From Aureispira sp. CCB-QB1 (GTDB lineage: Bacteria > Bacteroidota > Bacteroidia > Chitinophagales > Saprospiraceae), in the NCBI RefSeq assembly GCF_000724545.1, contig NZ_JHBV01000020.1, positions 62,001 through 126,000 of the forward strand: 64,000 nt of DNA, given 5' to 3'. A program made the position numbers and the translations under genes. Shown here piece after piece: positions 44,226 to 53,206 of this stretch (position 1 is the first letter of the stretch; each line of letters starts with the position of its first letter). Below the pieces are notes generated by a model. The model worked only from the letters and a program-made list of their open reading frames with translations, searched no databases and was not told the origin of the DNA.

Positions 44226-45395
44226 ATGAAAAAAATGTTTTATGTTGCCTTCGTTCTACTCTTCTTTTTACAGTCTAATTCATTTGCTCAAAACAAAGAA
44301 AAAGAAACAGTTATAACTACCACTGGCACCTCTGTTATTACATCGTCTAGCACAGATATGTATGGAGGAACAACTTCTCCCGAAGCCAGTAAACATTATC
44401 AAACAGCTGTTGAATATTTTAATAAAAGAGATTATGATAATGCTATTAAATACTATAACAAGGCTATAAAAAAGGATCCTAAATTTGTAGAAGCTTATGA
44501 TAATGCTGCCGTCCTTTATAGAAAAAGCGGAAATACAGAAAAGGCAATAGAATACAACAAAAAATCTATTAAAATTTATCCACAAGGCCCAATGGCTCAC
44601 CAAAACTTAGCTTTAATCTATTCCATACAAGGCGATTTTGATGCTGCTTTAAAAGAATATCAAACTTTAGCAGAAATTAATGAAAATGATCCTGAAAGCT
44701 ATTTTGGAATGGCCAATATTTATATGAGTCAACAAAAGTTGGATTTAGCTTTAAGCAATGCAAATAAAGCTGTTGAGATTTATAAAGCGACCGATTCTCA
44801 TCATTTAGCAGATGGTTACTTACTAACAGGTTATATTTATTACTATCAGAAAGATGATGAAAATGCTAAAAAGTTTCTAGGTTTTGCCAAAGAAAAAGGA
44901 GCTAAATTAGACCCAAAGCTAGAATTGCAATTTTTTGGAGATTCCAAAGAGTTAGAAAAAGAAAAGGATTTTGTTCTTGAAACCAAGGCAGATTACTTAC
45001 GCTATGAAAATGATTTTATTAGTGGAGTGGTTTATTTAATGGAAACTCCTCCTAACGAAAATAAAGAGCAACGAAAAGCACTTGAGAAATTCTTGATTGA
45101 ATGGGTTATTGGCAGTCCTACTGTATCCGTAGAAATTTCTGAAACCATCTCTCCTTACATTAAGGAAGCACCAGAATACTTGATTATCTTTTTAGGTGGT
45201 GCTTCGGTTTACCAAATTAAAACAAGAGATTTAGACGACAAATACAAAAGCTATATAGCAGGTACAGAATTGGTCATTGCTTTTTACGAGAAGAATAAGA
45301 AAATTTTAGGCAAGAATAGGGCAATTGAAAAATTAATCAAATTACAACAAAAAGACAAACTTGCTGACTTCATCAAAGAAAAAAGCCCACAGTAA
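44226..45395 (+). CDS. Secreted TPR-repeat protein
   Basis: A 389-residue protein with a signal peptide ending SNSFAQ (after starting at the ATG at 44226; an upstream in-frame start at 44190 is less likely). Four or five TPR units occupy about residues 45-230, for example HYQTAVEYFNKRDYDNAIKY, AYDNAAVLYRKSGNTEKAIE and LALIYSIQGDFDAALKEYQT. A C-terminal 150-residue helical part is unassigned. It probably works in the periplasm or at the outer membrane as a scaffold. Confidence 0.75.
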   Translation: MKKMFYVAFVLLFFLQSNSFAQNKEKETVITTTGTSVITSSSTDMYGGTTSPEASKHYQTAVEYFNKRDYDNAIKYYNKAIKKDPKFVEAYDNAAVLYRKSGNTEKAIEYNKKSIKIYPQGPMAHQNLALIYSIQGDFDAALKEYQTLAEINENDPESYFGMANIYMSQQKLDLALSNANKAVEIYKATDSHHLADGYLLTGYIYYYQKDDENAKKFLGFAKEKGAKLDPKLELQFFGDSKELEKEKDFVLETKADYLRYENDFISGVVYLMETPPNENKEQRKALEKFLIEWVIGSPTVSVEISETISPYIKEAPEYLIIFLGGASVYQIKTRDLDDKYKSYIAGTELVIAFYEKNKKILGKNRAIEKLIKLQQKDKLADFIKEKSPQ

Positions 45396-45409
45396 TTTAT
45401 TTATCAAGC

Positions 45410-45452
45410 AATTAGTAAGTAGAACTATTTAATACCGTTCTACTTACTAATT
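45410..45452. terminator. Perfect 16-bp inverted repeat between convergent genes
   Basis: AATTAGTAAGTAGAAC (45410-45425) and its complement (45437-45452) with an 11-base loop, between the TPR gene and the convergent hypothetical gene. There is little T tail, so it may act as a bidirectional terminator with the stem doing most of the work. Confidence 0.55.
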
Positions 45453-45486
45453 ACCTATTGATGGTTTGCAATCCATTGAAGGATTA

Positions 45487-46068
45487 TTAACCTACCTCTT
45501 GCCCACAAAATAAAATTTGATGCTCCCAATTTACAACCTTCAGCTCTGCATCAAAAATGAATTTTTCCTGTTCTGCATGTCTTCCATCCGTGCTTTCTCT
45601 AGACAACGCTAGCACAAACCCTTCCTTCTCCTTTCTCCAAATCAAGCGTTCATTGCGTAGAGTATCCTCCTGAATAGCAGGCGCATTCATTACAAAATCT
45701 AACAACCAAGTACAATTCAAACTTCCTGTACTATCCAAAGAGGTTTTTGAAATATTTTGCTCAGGAAAGTCAGCTTGAAAGATTTCTTTTTCAACCTCAA
45801 CCAAGGTGCCATTAGAAGACAACTGCCCCAAATACTGGAACTTATATTCTGTCAATTTTTTGCCAACTAAGTCACTAACACTAGCTGGTGTAACAGGCGT
45901 TTGCACTTCCTTCCATTCCAAAAAAATGGACTCTTGAGGCAACTCAGCAGCAAAATCTATAATTTTTAAGTTATGATGTTTTTGTAGGGCGTCAAATAAA
46001 TCTAATTTCCCTGTGCACCATACCTTTTGTTCTGCTAATCGTTGTGAGGATAATAGTAATTCCGTCAT
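45487..46068 (-). CDS. Cytoplasmic protein of unknown function
   Basis: A 193-residue protein with no signal peptide or membrane helix. It is predicted to be mixed alpha/beta, with LLLSSQRLAEQKVWCTGKLD at the start and a beta-rich middle. I do not recognise it. It lies at the end of a convergent pair and is followed upstream by a repeat cluster. Confidence 0.5.
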   Translation of the reverse strand: MTELLLSSQRLAEQKVWCTGKLDLFDALQKHHNLKIIDFAAELPQESIFLEWKEVQTPVTPASVSDLVGKKLTEYKFQYLGQLSSNGTLVEVEKEIFQADFPEQNISKTSLDSTGSLNCTWLLDFVMNAPAIQEDTLRNERLIWRKEKEGFVLALSRESTDGRHAEQEKFIFDAELKVVNWEHQILFCGQEVG

Positions 46069-46095
46069 TGGTAGAAATTGAGTGTAAAATAATAG

Positions 46096-46345
46096 TACTT
46101 CGTGACTTTTTTGTCAAAAACTTAAAAGGCACCTTTGCATCAGCCTGATTATTAATTATTTAACAAACCAAACAATAAAAAAACATACTCTATTGATAAT
46201 CAACTGCAAGGCACTCATGCGATACCACTCAGCAGCAATGCAGCTAACTAAAAGCGCAGCGCTCACGAAGTACCACGTAGAGCTGTGCGAGCTCACGACC
46301 GTAGGGAGTAACAAAGCTAAACCAATATGATTTTTCCACGAAGTA
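46096..46345 (+). repeat. Inverted-repeat element A, copy 2, with inserted box modules
   Basis: Bounded by TACTTCGTG (46096-46104) and its complement CACGAAGTA (46337-46345). It keeps the inner CTGATTATT / TTGATAATCAAC core and, after it, carries a box-B-like stretch and a GCGAGCTCACGACCGTAGGG module (46289-46308) matching 11444-11468 on the other strand. It is about 90 bases longer than copy 1, so it appears to be a composite. The rest of 46346-46512 is AT-rich. Confidence 0.65.
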
Positions 46346-46512
46346 ATGAAATAAAGAATAATACGTTTTGTAAGTTACAAAAAACAAAAAGATAAATCAA
46401 GTATTTTTTAAATTAAGACTTTTCTTTAATCTACTGCTTCTTCAATAAGCACACTATATTGTAAATACTTCATTTCTAATATTTCAATCCATTTCATAAC
46501 AGTTTTTCTATC

Positions 46513-47508
46513 CTACTCTCCTATCAACAAATTACAGCCTCTCAAATCACTGGCATCAAAACGCCCCAACACACGAAAGGTTCCATCCTCATAACACCTT
46601 CCTAAATCATCAGTCGCAATAAAACTACAACTGTCAATATTTGCCAAATCTATTATATTGATTCCCCCTGTTTTTTGAGTTGAAAGAATATGAAAAGGAT
46701 CTGTAGTTTCTCGAATCAAAACCCGCATGGTTGGACTTGGTTGAAATATCCCCCCTCCTTTTGAATAGGCTTGTGATAACAACTCTGTCATACCATACTC
46801 CGAATGAATGGCATCTAACTCAAAAGCTCTTTTTAGAATCTCATGAATGGTATCTTTTGTCATTTCAGCTCGTTTCCCTTTCATACCCCCCGTCTCCATA
46901 ACAACAACGTTTTTTAGAGCTTGAGGATAATCCTTGGCTAAATCCAATAAGGCATAAGTCACTCCTAATAATAGGACACGTTGGTTTTTTATTTGGCAAG
47001 CACCCAACACCTCCATCAATTCATCCGTATTATATAGAAAGAAACCACTAGAAGGATGTTGAGAACGTTGAATAAATTGTTCTGCCATAAAAACCAGTGA
47101 AGAACCTTGTCGTTCTAAATACGAAGGCAATAGAGCTAAAACGACATAATCCTCTAATGCTCCATAAACTTGCTCAAAGGCTTTGAAAGCACATTGATTG
47201 TACCAATCCAAAGAGCGAACATAATGCTTGGAAGGATTCTGCAAAGTTGTTCCACTACTTGTAAATGTAGCTTCAGGTAGCCATTCTTTTGTTTTAATCG
47301 TATGATATTTAAAAAACTGAATAGGAAGGAATGGAATTTGCTGCATTTTTGTAACTGCTTCGACCGAAAGCCCTAGCAAATTTATGAATTCTTGGTAAAG
47401 TGGATTATTTTGGACTTGATAACGAAAAACGGCCAATGCAGTGGACTCAAAAGTAGCATCTGTTACGTTATCTATATGTAATTTTAAAGTATTATAAACT
47501 GTATCCAT
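46513..47508 (-). CDS. LuxE-like acyl-protein synthetase family protein
   Basis: A 331-residue protein with an acyl-protein synthetase (LuxE) pattern: FLPIQFFKYH, the phosphate-binding TFTSSGTT, then VALLPSYLERQGSSLVFM and the C-terminal adenylate-forming TDDLGRCYEDGTFRVLGR. In luminous bacteria LuxE activates fatty acids, but such genes are also common in non-luminous Bacteroidota, where the role is unknown. No luxC/luxD-like gene is nearby. The start is the ATG at 47508; a TTG at 47529 is possible. Confidence 0.8.
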   Translation of the reverse strand: MDTVYNTLKLHIDNVTDATFESTALAVFRYQVQNNPLYQEFINLLGLSVEAVTKMQQIPFLPIQFFKYHTIKTKEWLPEATFTSSGTTLQNPSKHYVRSLDWYNQCAFKAFEQVYGALEDYVVLALLPSYLERQGSSLVFMAEQFIQRSQHPSSGFFLYNTDELMEVLGACQIKNQRVLLLGVTYALLDLAKDYPQALKNVVVMETGGMKGKRAEMTKDTIHEILKRAFELDAIHSEYGMTELLSQAYSKGGGIFQPSPTMRVLIRETTDPFHILSTQKTGGINIIDLANIDSCSFIATDDLGRCYEDGTFRVLGRFDASDLRGCNLLIGE

Positions 47509-47611
47509 TATTTTTTTTAATTCTATCAACCCTCATCAAACAAAAATTATACTGTTCTAGTTTTATTTTAAGAACTGCATATTGATGAGACGAGAGCTTA
47601 ATACTAAAAGT

Positions 47612-48085
47612 ATGCGTCTAAAAATAACATCTTTTCTGTTCCTTGTAACTATTCTTTACTTTTTTTCTTGTGGCGAAAAACCATCGAATACACCTTTTGT
47701 TGAATTTGTTAGTGTTTCTAAAAACTATATGGTTCAAGGAGGCGTTGATTCATTGTATTTGAAATTTAAGTTTACAGATGGTGATGGAAATATTGGAAGC
47801 GATACCAGTGACAATATCTTTGTTTCTGATTCAAGAACAGGTGCCGTTATTGCTTCTTATAAATTGCCTAACTATACAGGTAACAATACGAATAATACGA
47901 GCCGAACAGGAGAAATTACACTTATTATCTATTCTCAATGTTGTATTTATGACAATGGAACGTCTTGTCAACCTAGCACAGCAGAACCAACTAAAAACAT
48001 GCGTTACGAAGTGCAAGTAGTTGACCAAACAGGCAATTATAGCAATATTATGCAAACCGATGAAATTGTTCTAGAGTGCAATTAG
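47612..48085 (+). CDS. Small lipoprotein, first of a paralogous pair
   Basis: A 157-residue protein starting at ATG 47612, with a lipoprotein signal ending YFFSCG. The mature part is a beta-sandwich-like domain with the Asp/Gly-rich FKFTDGDGNIGSD loop and a C-terminal NYSNIMQTDEIVLEC. It resembles the next gene (same order of motifs), from which it is separated by 48 bases. The two are an ancient tandem duplication. Function is unknown; the Asp-rich loop could bind calcium. Confidence 0.65.
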   Translation: MRLKITSFLFLVTILYFFSCGEKPSNTPFVEFVSVSKNYMVQGGVDSLYLKFKFTDGDGNIGSDTSDNIFVSDSRTGAVIASYKLPNYTGNNTNNTSRTGEITLIIYSQCCIYDNGTSCQPSTAEPTKNMRYEVQVVDQTGNYSNIMQTDEIVLECN

Positions 48086-48133
48086 AAATAGTTGGATTCA
48101 AATCAGTTCTTAAGAAAAGAAAAATTAATTCAT

Positions 48134-48619
48134 ATGAAGAAAATAATTGGAATCAGCCTATTAATTTTTAGTTGTTATTGCTGGATGTCCTGCGACAAGC
48201 CCCCCATCTATAACGATACCCCAAGTATTAGCTGGGCATCTTTTTCTGTCGATACCGTCCAACAATTGACAGGAACCGTTGTCTTTAAATTTGATTTTAC
48301 CGACGGAGATGGAGATTTGGGACAAGATGGAGATACTGCCAATCATATTATTATTGTAGATACCCGTCGAACACCTAATGATACTTCATTTTACAAAATT
48401 CCAACCATCGAACAACAAGGCATAGTTAGTGGCATATCTGGACAACTAGAGGTTACTGTATCTCAAATTTGTGGCATCGATCAAAATAACCCGTTGATTC
48501 TCTGTCAACCACAACCCAATTATTACGATCCTATCGTATATAAGATTCGAATCAAAGATAATGCAGGGCGTTGGAGCAATGAAATCACGACAGATACACT
48601 CTATGTTAAGTGCTTTTAG
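48134..48619 (+). CDS. Small lipoprotein, second of a paralogous pair
   Basis: A 161-residue protein starting at ATG 48134, with a lipoprotein signal ending CWMSCD. It shares with the previous gene a central FDFTDGDGDLGQDG loop and a C-terminal RWSNEITTDTLYVKC block, but identity is otherwise low. It is likely exported and may bind metal through the Asp/Gly loop. A small membrane-protein gene follows. Confidence 0.65.
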   Translation: MKKIIGISLLIFSCYCWMSCDKPPIYNDTPSISWASFSVDTVQQLTGTVVFKFDFTDGDGDLGQDGDTANHIIIVDTRRTPNDTSFYKIPTIEQQGIVSGISGQLEVTVSQICGIDQNNPLILCQPQPNYYDPIVYKIRIKDNAGRWSNEITTDTLYVKCF

Positions 48620-48648
48620 ACAACGTGCCTTTGCAAAATCAAAGGATT

Positions 48649-49065
48649 ATGCAAAATATTTTAGATGATTTCAAAGAAGATTTGGGACGAAAACAACGTA
48701 CATTTTATTGGGTTGTTTATACTATCCTAATCATTGGCGTTCTTGTTGGTGCTTCGTATTTACAATCAAGAGATATCCTTCAATCTACCCCTGCTTTGGA
48801 GACACCATCTGGACAATGCATTACTTGTTTCCTATTTATTGCAACCATTTATTGTTTTCGAGTTACAGTAAAAAGTAGTTGGTTTATTTCTATGATTATG
48901 GGAAGCCTACTTTTAGTTATTTGTTTTACTTTTGCGTTACAACTCGTTGTCTCTATTGTTGGGCGGACGTCTTCAATTGTTCTTACTTGGTTTTTTATTT
49001 CCGTTTGTTATACTTTTTTATCAACAATGACAATGAAAATAGTAGCTCAGAAGTGGAACCGATAA
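48649..49065 (+). CDS. Small integral membrane protein of unknown function
   Basis: A 139-residue protein starting at ATG 48649 (a GTG at 48610, overlapping the previous stop, is possible). It has about four membrane segments (VYTILIIGVLVGASY, CITCFLFIATIYCF, a third near 82-105, and LTWFFISVCYTFL). It is the third gene of a co-directional cluster with the two lipoproteins. No family was recognised. Confidence 0.55.
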   Translation: MQNILDDFKEDLGRKQRTFYWVVYTILIIGVLVGASYLQSRDILQSTPALETPSGQCITCFLFIATIYCFRVTVKSSWFISMIMGSLLLVICFTFALQLVVSIVGRTSSIVLTWFFISVCYTFLSTMTMKIVAQKWNR

Positions 49066-49073
49066 AAGTGATG

Positions 49074-49099
49074 ACCACGAAGTAGCAACATAGCTAACT
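49074..49099 (+). repeat. Short dispersed intergenic repeat (box B)
   Basis: CCACGAAGTAGCAACATAGC followed by TAACT, a copy with three differences from the best form. It lies between the membrane-protein gene and the YdjM-like gene. Confidence 0.6.
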
Positions 49100-49130
49100 T
49101 ATTATTATACCAATACTCAAGTTTAAATTC

Positions 49131-50141
49131 ATGGACTCTCTTTCTCAGGCGCTGCTAGGCGCCTCGACTTTTGCTGTTGTCAAAGACAAGTATATTGGAA
49201 AAAAATCTCTTGTTATAGGTGCCTTGGCAGGTACATTGCCTGATTTAGATGTTTTCTTAGCTCCTTTTTTTAATGAGGTTGCTTTTATCACCGTCCATAG
49301 GAGTATCTCTCACTCCTTAGGCTTTGCTATTTTAGCAAGTTTTGGGCTAGCCTTTTTGGCTCACAAATGGACCAAACAGCGCTATCGGTATAAAGATTGG
49401 GCATTAGCCTTTTTTCTAGCCATTTTTACCCACTCTTTATTAGATTGGTGTACCACTTATGGCACCAAAATTTTAGCTCCATTTAATGGGCATTTGTTTT
49501 CTCTTAACAACATTCACATCATTGAACCTATTTATACCTCTATTTTATTAATAGGCGTCCTCCTACTTTTGCTAAAAAAATCCATACCGCCCATCAGAAG
49601 AGAAAAAATTCTTCGGTTTACCCTTTCCTTGTCTACCTTTTATTTGTGTTGGACTTTTGTATCCAAAGGAATTGCTAATCAAAAGTTTTTGACTCAGCTA
49701 GAAAAGCAAAATATCCACTATGAAAAAATGATGATTAGCCCAACCCCTCTAAATTCTTTTTTGTGGAATGGTATTATAAAAACCAATAAAGGATATTATT
49801 TTGGTTCTTATTCTCTATTCGATTCTAGAGAAAACATCGAACTTCAATTTGTCGAAAGTCACAATGAGTTGTTGCCTCAAATTAAGCGCTTTAAAAAAGG
49901 GCGACAATATCTTGAATTCACACAAGACTTTCCTCTTATAACAATCGAAAATGAGGTTACTAAAATTTATGCCATCAAGTTTGGTCCTATTAATTATTTT
50001 GGAGCACCAGAATTTGTATATCCGCTGTCTCTTAACTTAGATGAAAACGATGATGCTAACTTTAAAATTGACCATTCGTCTAAACAAAGAGGTCCTATCA
50101 AAAATTACAAGAAACTCTTCAAAAGAATTAAAGGAATTTGA
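49131..50141 (+). CDS. YdjM/DUF457-type membrane-bound metal-dependent hydrolase-like protein
   Basis: A 336-residue protein. The N-terminal 200 residues carry the motif HRSISHSLGFAI, the GTLPDLDVFLAPF block and HSLLDWCTTYGTKILAPF, which fit the LexA-regulated YdjM-type membrane protein family with metal-site histidines and aspartates. There are several membrane helices (about 72-90, 98-112, 140-158, 165-185). The C-terminal 150 residues are soluble. Its substrate is unknown. It is convergent with the LysM gene. Confidence 0.8.
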   Translation: MDSLSQALLGASTFAVVKDKYIGKKSLVIGALAGTLPDLDVFLAPFFNEVAFITVHRSISHSLGFAILASFGLAFLAHKWTKQRYRYKDWALAFFLAIFTHSLLDWCTTYGTKILAPFNGHLFSLNNIHIIEPIYTSILLIGVLLLLLKKSIPPIRREKILRFTLSLSTFYLCWTFVSKGIANQKFLTQLEKQNIHYEKMMISPTPLNSFLWNGIIKTNKGYYFGSYSLFDSRENIELQFVESHNELLPQIKRFKKGRQYLEFTQDFPLITIENEVTKIYAIKFGPINYFGAPEFVYPLSLNLDENDDANFKIDHSSKQRGPIKNYKKLFKRIKGI

Positions 50142-50155
50142 GTCTAACGCTTTTG

Positions 50156-51073
50156 TTACTGACAATAATGCACTTTAACATAAAATCGAGCATCTAAACC
50201 TCCTAAGGCGTGCGCCACCGTTGGCGTCAATACAATAATAGACTTTTGGGTAAAGGAATTTTCGGGTTTTGCAGCAACTACTTTTGCATACAATTCTCGG
50301 TTTGTCATAGGATTTTCTATTCGAACAATACCATTTTTGGGCACGTAAGAACACATCACGTATAATTTATTCTTGGCAGATAATTCCATTGCTTTATCCC
50401 AACAAGCCGTTCCTTGGAGCGTTTTTTCATTCTTGCCATTGAATACCGCTTCGTAACGGTATTTATTTTTTTGGCTCTCTTCGCCCAAAATGCCAGGTAA
50501 TCCCGTAAAGTTTTTTAACGAATCTGGAATGCCGTTTTTATCAATCCAGCCAATGTGCAACACTTGATTACTGCTTATATTTTCAGAAAGCAACTGATTT
50601 CTAGACATTAAGATTTCGGTCGGCAATCGAAAATAGACTTTAGAAATGCGATACATGGTTTCTGAGGGGCGTACCTTATAAAATATAGGAATATAAGCTG
50701 TAGCATCAAAGTTGGTTTCCTGAAAACGTTTGATGGCTTTGCTTAGAATAGGAATCCTTAATTTTTCACCTACTTTCAAATCATTGGTATTGCTTATATT
50801 AGGATTGCTATAATAAATATCTGACAAATCTACTCCATAAAACTTTTTGATAGAATAAAGCGTTTGCCCCGCACGAATGGTGTGTAACAAATATTTTTGT
50901 CCATTAGAAATTTCTACAAAAAGAGAATCTGTAGCCCCCATTGTCCAATTGGGTTGATATTTTTTAATCCCCAATTGATCCATTTCGAACTCTGCAAAAC
51001 CATCGGTTTGTGCTTGCAGCAAAAATGAACAAAAAACAAAAAAGAAGACATTAAAGTAAAACTTAAACGGCAT
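50156..51073 (-). CDS. Secreted LysM-domain peptidoglycan-binding protein
   Basis: A 305-residue protein with a signal peptide ending LLQAQ. One clear LysM domain lies at about 62-108 (HTIRAGQTLYSIKKFYGVDL, then LKVGEKLRIPI) and a second, more divergent one at about 130-176 (YKVRPSETMYRISKVYFRLP). The C-terminal 120 residues look like a double-psi or SPOR-like beta domain, ending ARFYVKVHYCQ, unassigned. It probably binds cell-wall glycan or acts in envelope assembly. Confidence 0.85.
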   Translation of the reverse strand: MPFKFYFNVFFFVFCSFLLQAQTDGFAEFEMDQLGIKKYQPNWTMGATDSLFVEISNGQKYLLHTIRAGQTLYSIKKFYGVDLSDIYYSNPNISNTNDLKVGEKLRIPILSKAIKRFQETNFDATAYIPIFYKVRPSETMYRISKVYFRLPTEILMSRNQLLSENISSNQVLHIGWIDKNGIPDSLKNFTGLPGILGEESQKNKYRYEAVFNGKNEKTLQGTACWDKAMELSAKNKLYVMCSYVPKNGIVRIENPMTNRELYAKVVAAKPENSFTQKSIIVLTPTVAHALGGLDARFYVKVHYCQ

Positions 51074-51608
51074 TGGTTGGTTGGTTTTTAGGAAAAAAAA
51101 GTTCGTTGGTTAATATACAATTTTGCAACATCAAAAATACGCTATTTTTAGGAAAAAAAAATCATTTATTTTCATTACCAATTATGGTTATTCTATTTTG
51201 ATGCCAGACTATTGGTTTCTTCTAAAAATTTCAGTTTCTATTCGCTCTTCCTCTTTATCTACAACAATTCAGATTGTTTTCAAGGGCTTTTTTTGGGGTA
51301 TAATTTTCCCCAACAATAAGTCATTAAGATTATTAATAAATTTCTATTCAAAATAAGAGCAATTGCACCTTAAGATAATTTAGAAACGTACAACTTCAAA
51401 GCATAAAAAGAAAAAACCGTTGACAAACATTCGTATAATTCACAAAAAATGACGAAATTTGCACCACTTTTATTCAATTGTAACAAAAACAATGAGTAGT
51501 AGGTTCACAGAAACAACCCCACTCTTTTGAGTTGATAAAAACCATTAAGTAGCGTTCTTTCTACACTTACTATTTACCATTAAAAGACAACTTTCAATAG
51601 TTTTAACC
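51074..51608. other. Divergent intergenic region, 535 bases
   Basis: The region lies between the divergent LysM and gap genes. It is AT-rich. A possible 77-codon frame at 51123-51356 starts with TTG and has random-looking composition, so it is not called. A TTGACA-like and a TATAAT-like block near 51420-51450 do not have correct spacing; GAAATTTGC near 51460 is a loose -7 match. Confidence 0.4.
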
Positions 51609-53087
51609 ATGGACGTAAAAACGTTAGAAACACAGTTCGAATCTCACCTAAGTACTTGGCGTGAAGATGAAAAAGCAGCTTTAGAATTATTAAAAATCGT
51701 AGGAGATTTACGATTTGATCGCTCTATCGAAGTCATTCTTTTCCGTCGTGACATTTATGATTCTCGACCAACAGAGGTTATGAACGATCATCTTTTTGCA
51801 AAAAATTACTCTAAACAACCTATTACGGTTCAAATGAGTGTAAAAATTGCAAAAGCCATTGCAAAGCTTGACTTAGCTCCTTCTCGTATTGACTTGGGCA
51901 AGTTAGCAACTCAATGGCTAAGTTCAGAAGAAAGCTGGGACAACATTGATCATTTTGTAGCTGAAGAATTGTCAGACTTTATTGGCAAAGATGCTAAAGA
52001 AGCAAAAGTTATTACACCAAGAGATGTTGTGTTGTATGGTTTTGGTCGTATTGGTCGTTTGGCTGCTCGTTGTTTGATTGAAATGATGGGACGTGGCGAA
52101 CAATTGCGCTTAAAAGCAATCGTTTTGCGTCAAAAAAACAAAAAAAATCCACACGAAGAGTTACTAAAACGTGCCTCTCTATTGCGTAAAGATTCTATTC
52201 ATGGCAAATTCCGTGGAACCATCAGCGTAGATGAGGAAAATAATCAGTTGATTGTAAACAGTTGTCGTGTACAGATTATTTTTGCCAATAGTCCAGAAGA
52301 TGTTGATTATACAGAGTACAGCATCAAAGACGCTATTTTGATTGATAATACAGGGGCTTGGAGAGACAAAGAAGGTCTAAGCCGTCACTTGCGTCCTGGT
52401 ATCAAGCAAGTTTTGTTTACCGCTCCTGGCAAAGGTATTAAGAACATCGTTCACGGTATCAACCAAAAAGATCTTAACTTCCAAGAAGATACTGTTTTCT
52501 GTGCTGCTTCTTGTACCACCAATGCAATTGCGCCTGTATTAAAAGTATTACACGATAAATTAGGCATCAACAATGGTCACTTAGAAACCATACATGCCTA
52601 TACCAATGCTCAAAACTTATTGGATAATTATAATTCAAAAGAAAGACGTGGTTCTGCGGCCGCTCTTAATATGGTAATTACGTCTACGGGTGCAGCAAGT
52701 GCTGTTAGTAAAGTAATTCCAGAACTAGAAGGCAAACTAACAGGTTCTGCTATCCGTGTTCCTACTCCAGATGGTTCTTTGGCTGTAATGACATTAAATG
52801 TTGAAAAAGAAACTACTGTTGAGGAAATCAACGAAATGATGCGCCAAGCCTCTCTACATGGCAACTTGGTAGAGCAAATCAAATATTCTATTTCTAAAGA
52901 ATTTGTTTCTTCGGATGTTATCGGAGCGCCTGCTGCTTCTGTTTTTGATGCTCCATCCACCAAAGTTGGCAATAATGGTAAAACAATTACTGTTTATGTT
53001 TGGTATGACAATGAATATGGTTATACTCGTCAAGTATTGCGTCTTGCCAAATATGCGGCACAAGTAAGACGTTACCGTTATTACTAG
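51609..53087 (+). CDS. gap: Long-form glyceraldehyde-3-phosphate dehydrogenase
   Basis: Oxidises glyceraldehyde-3-phosphate to 1,3-bisphosphoglycerate with NAD(P) in glycolysis. It is 492 residues, about 150 longer than classical GAPDH, because of an N-terminal extension of about 130 residues (alpha-helical, unknown role). The NAD site GFGRIGR is at 144-150, catalytic Cys302 is in CAASCTTNA, and the partner His329 is in IHAYTNAQ. The C-terminus WYDNEYGYTRQVLR is conserved. Such extended forms occur in Bacteroidota. It is a single gene with a terminator right after it. Confidence 0.93.
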   Translation: MDVKTLETQFESHLSTWREDEKAALELLKIVGDLRFDRSIEVILFRRDIYDSRPTEVMNDHLFAKNYSKQPITVQMSVKIAKAIAKLDLAPSRIDLGKLATQWLSSEESWDNIDHFVAEELSDFIGKDAKEAKVITPRDVVLYGFGRIGRLAARCLIEMMGRGEQLRLKAIVLRQKNKKNPHEELLKRASLLRKDSIHGKFRGTISVDEENNQLIVNSCRVQIIFANSPEDVDYTEYSIKDAILIDNTGAWRDKEGLSRHLRPGIKQVLFTAPGKGIKNIVHGINQKDLNFQEDTVFCAASCTTNAIAPVLKVLHDKLGINNGHLETIHAYTNAQNLLDNYNSKERRGSAAALNMVITSTGAASAVSKVIPELEGKLTGSAIRVPTPDGSLAVMTLNVEKETTVEEINEMMRQASLHGNLVEQIKYSISKEFVSSDVIGAPAASVFDAPSTKVGNNGKTITVYVWYDNEYGYTRQVLRLAKYAAQVRRYRYY

Positions 53088-53174
53088 AAACTGCAACAAT
53101 CGTTTTTGGCTCTGCCAACGATTGACAAAATAATGTTATAGGTTATTATCAATCTATAATGGTTGTGTTGTTAA

Positions 53175-53206
53175 AAGCTCTCTGATTTATTCAGAGGGCT
53201 TTTTTG
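53175..53206 (+). terminator. gap: Rho-independent terminator of gap
   Basis: AAGCTCTCTGA / TCAGAGGGCTT stem with one G-U and a 4-base loop, followed by TTTTTT. It lies about 90 bases after the gap stop and overlaps the 3' end of the convergent CHAT gene (stop at 53187). Confidence 0.8.

Noticed and set aside
46513-47508. Bioluminescence operon
   Set aside because: Only a LuxE-like gene is present; no luxA, B, C or D relatives were found in the window.
51123-51356. 77-codon frame in the LysM/gap intergenic region
   Set aside because: It begins with TTG, has random composition rich in Ile, Lys and Phe as expected for AT-rich DNA, and shows no family pattern.
51420-51470. Sigma-70 style TTGACA/TATAAT promoter for gap
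   Set aside because: The spacing between the two hexamer-like blocks is about 8 bases, too short, and Bacteroidota use a different -33/-7 consensus.
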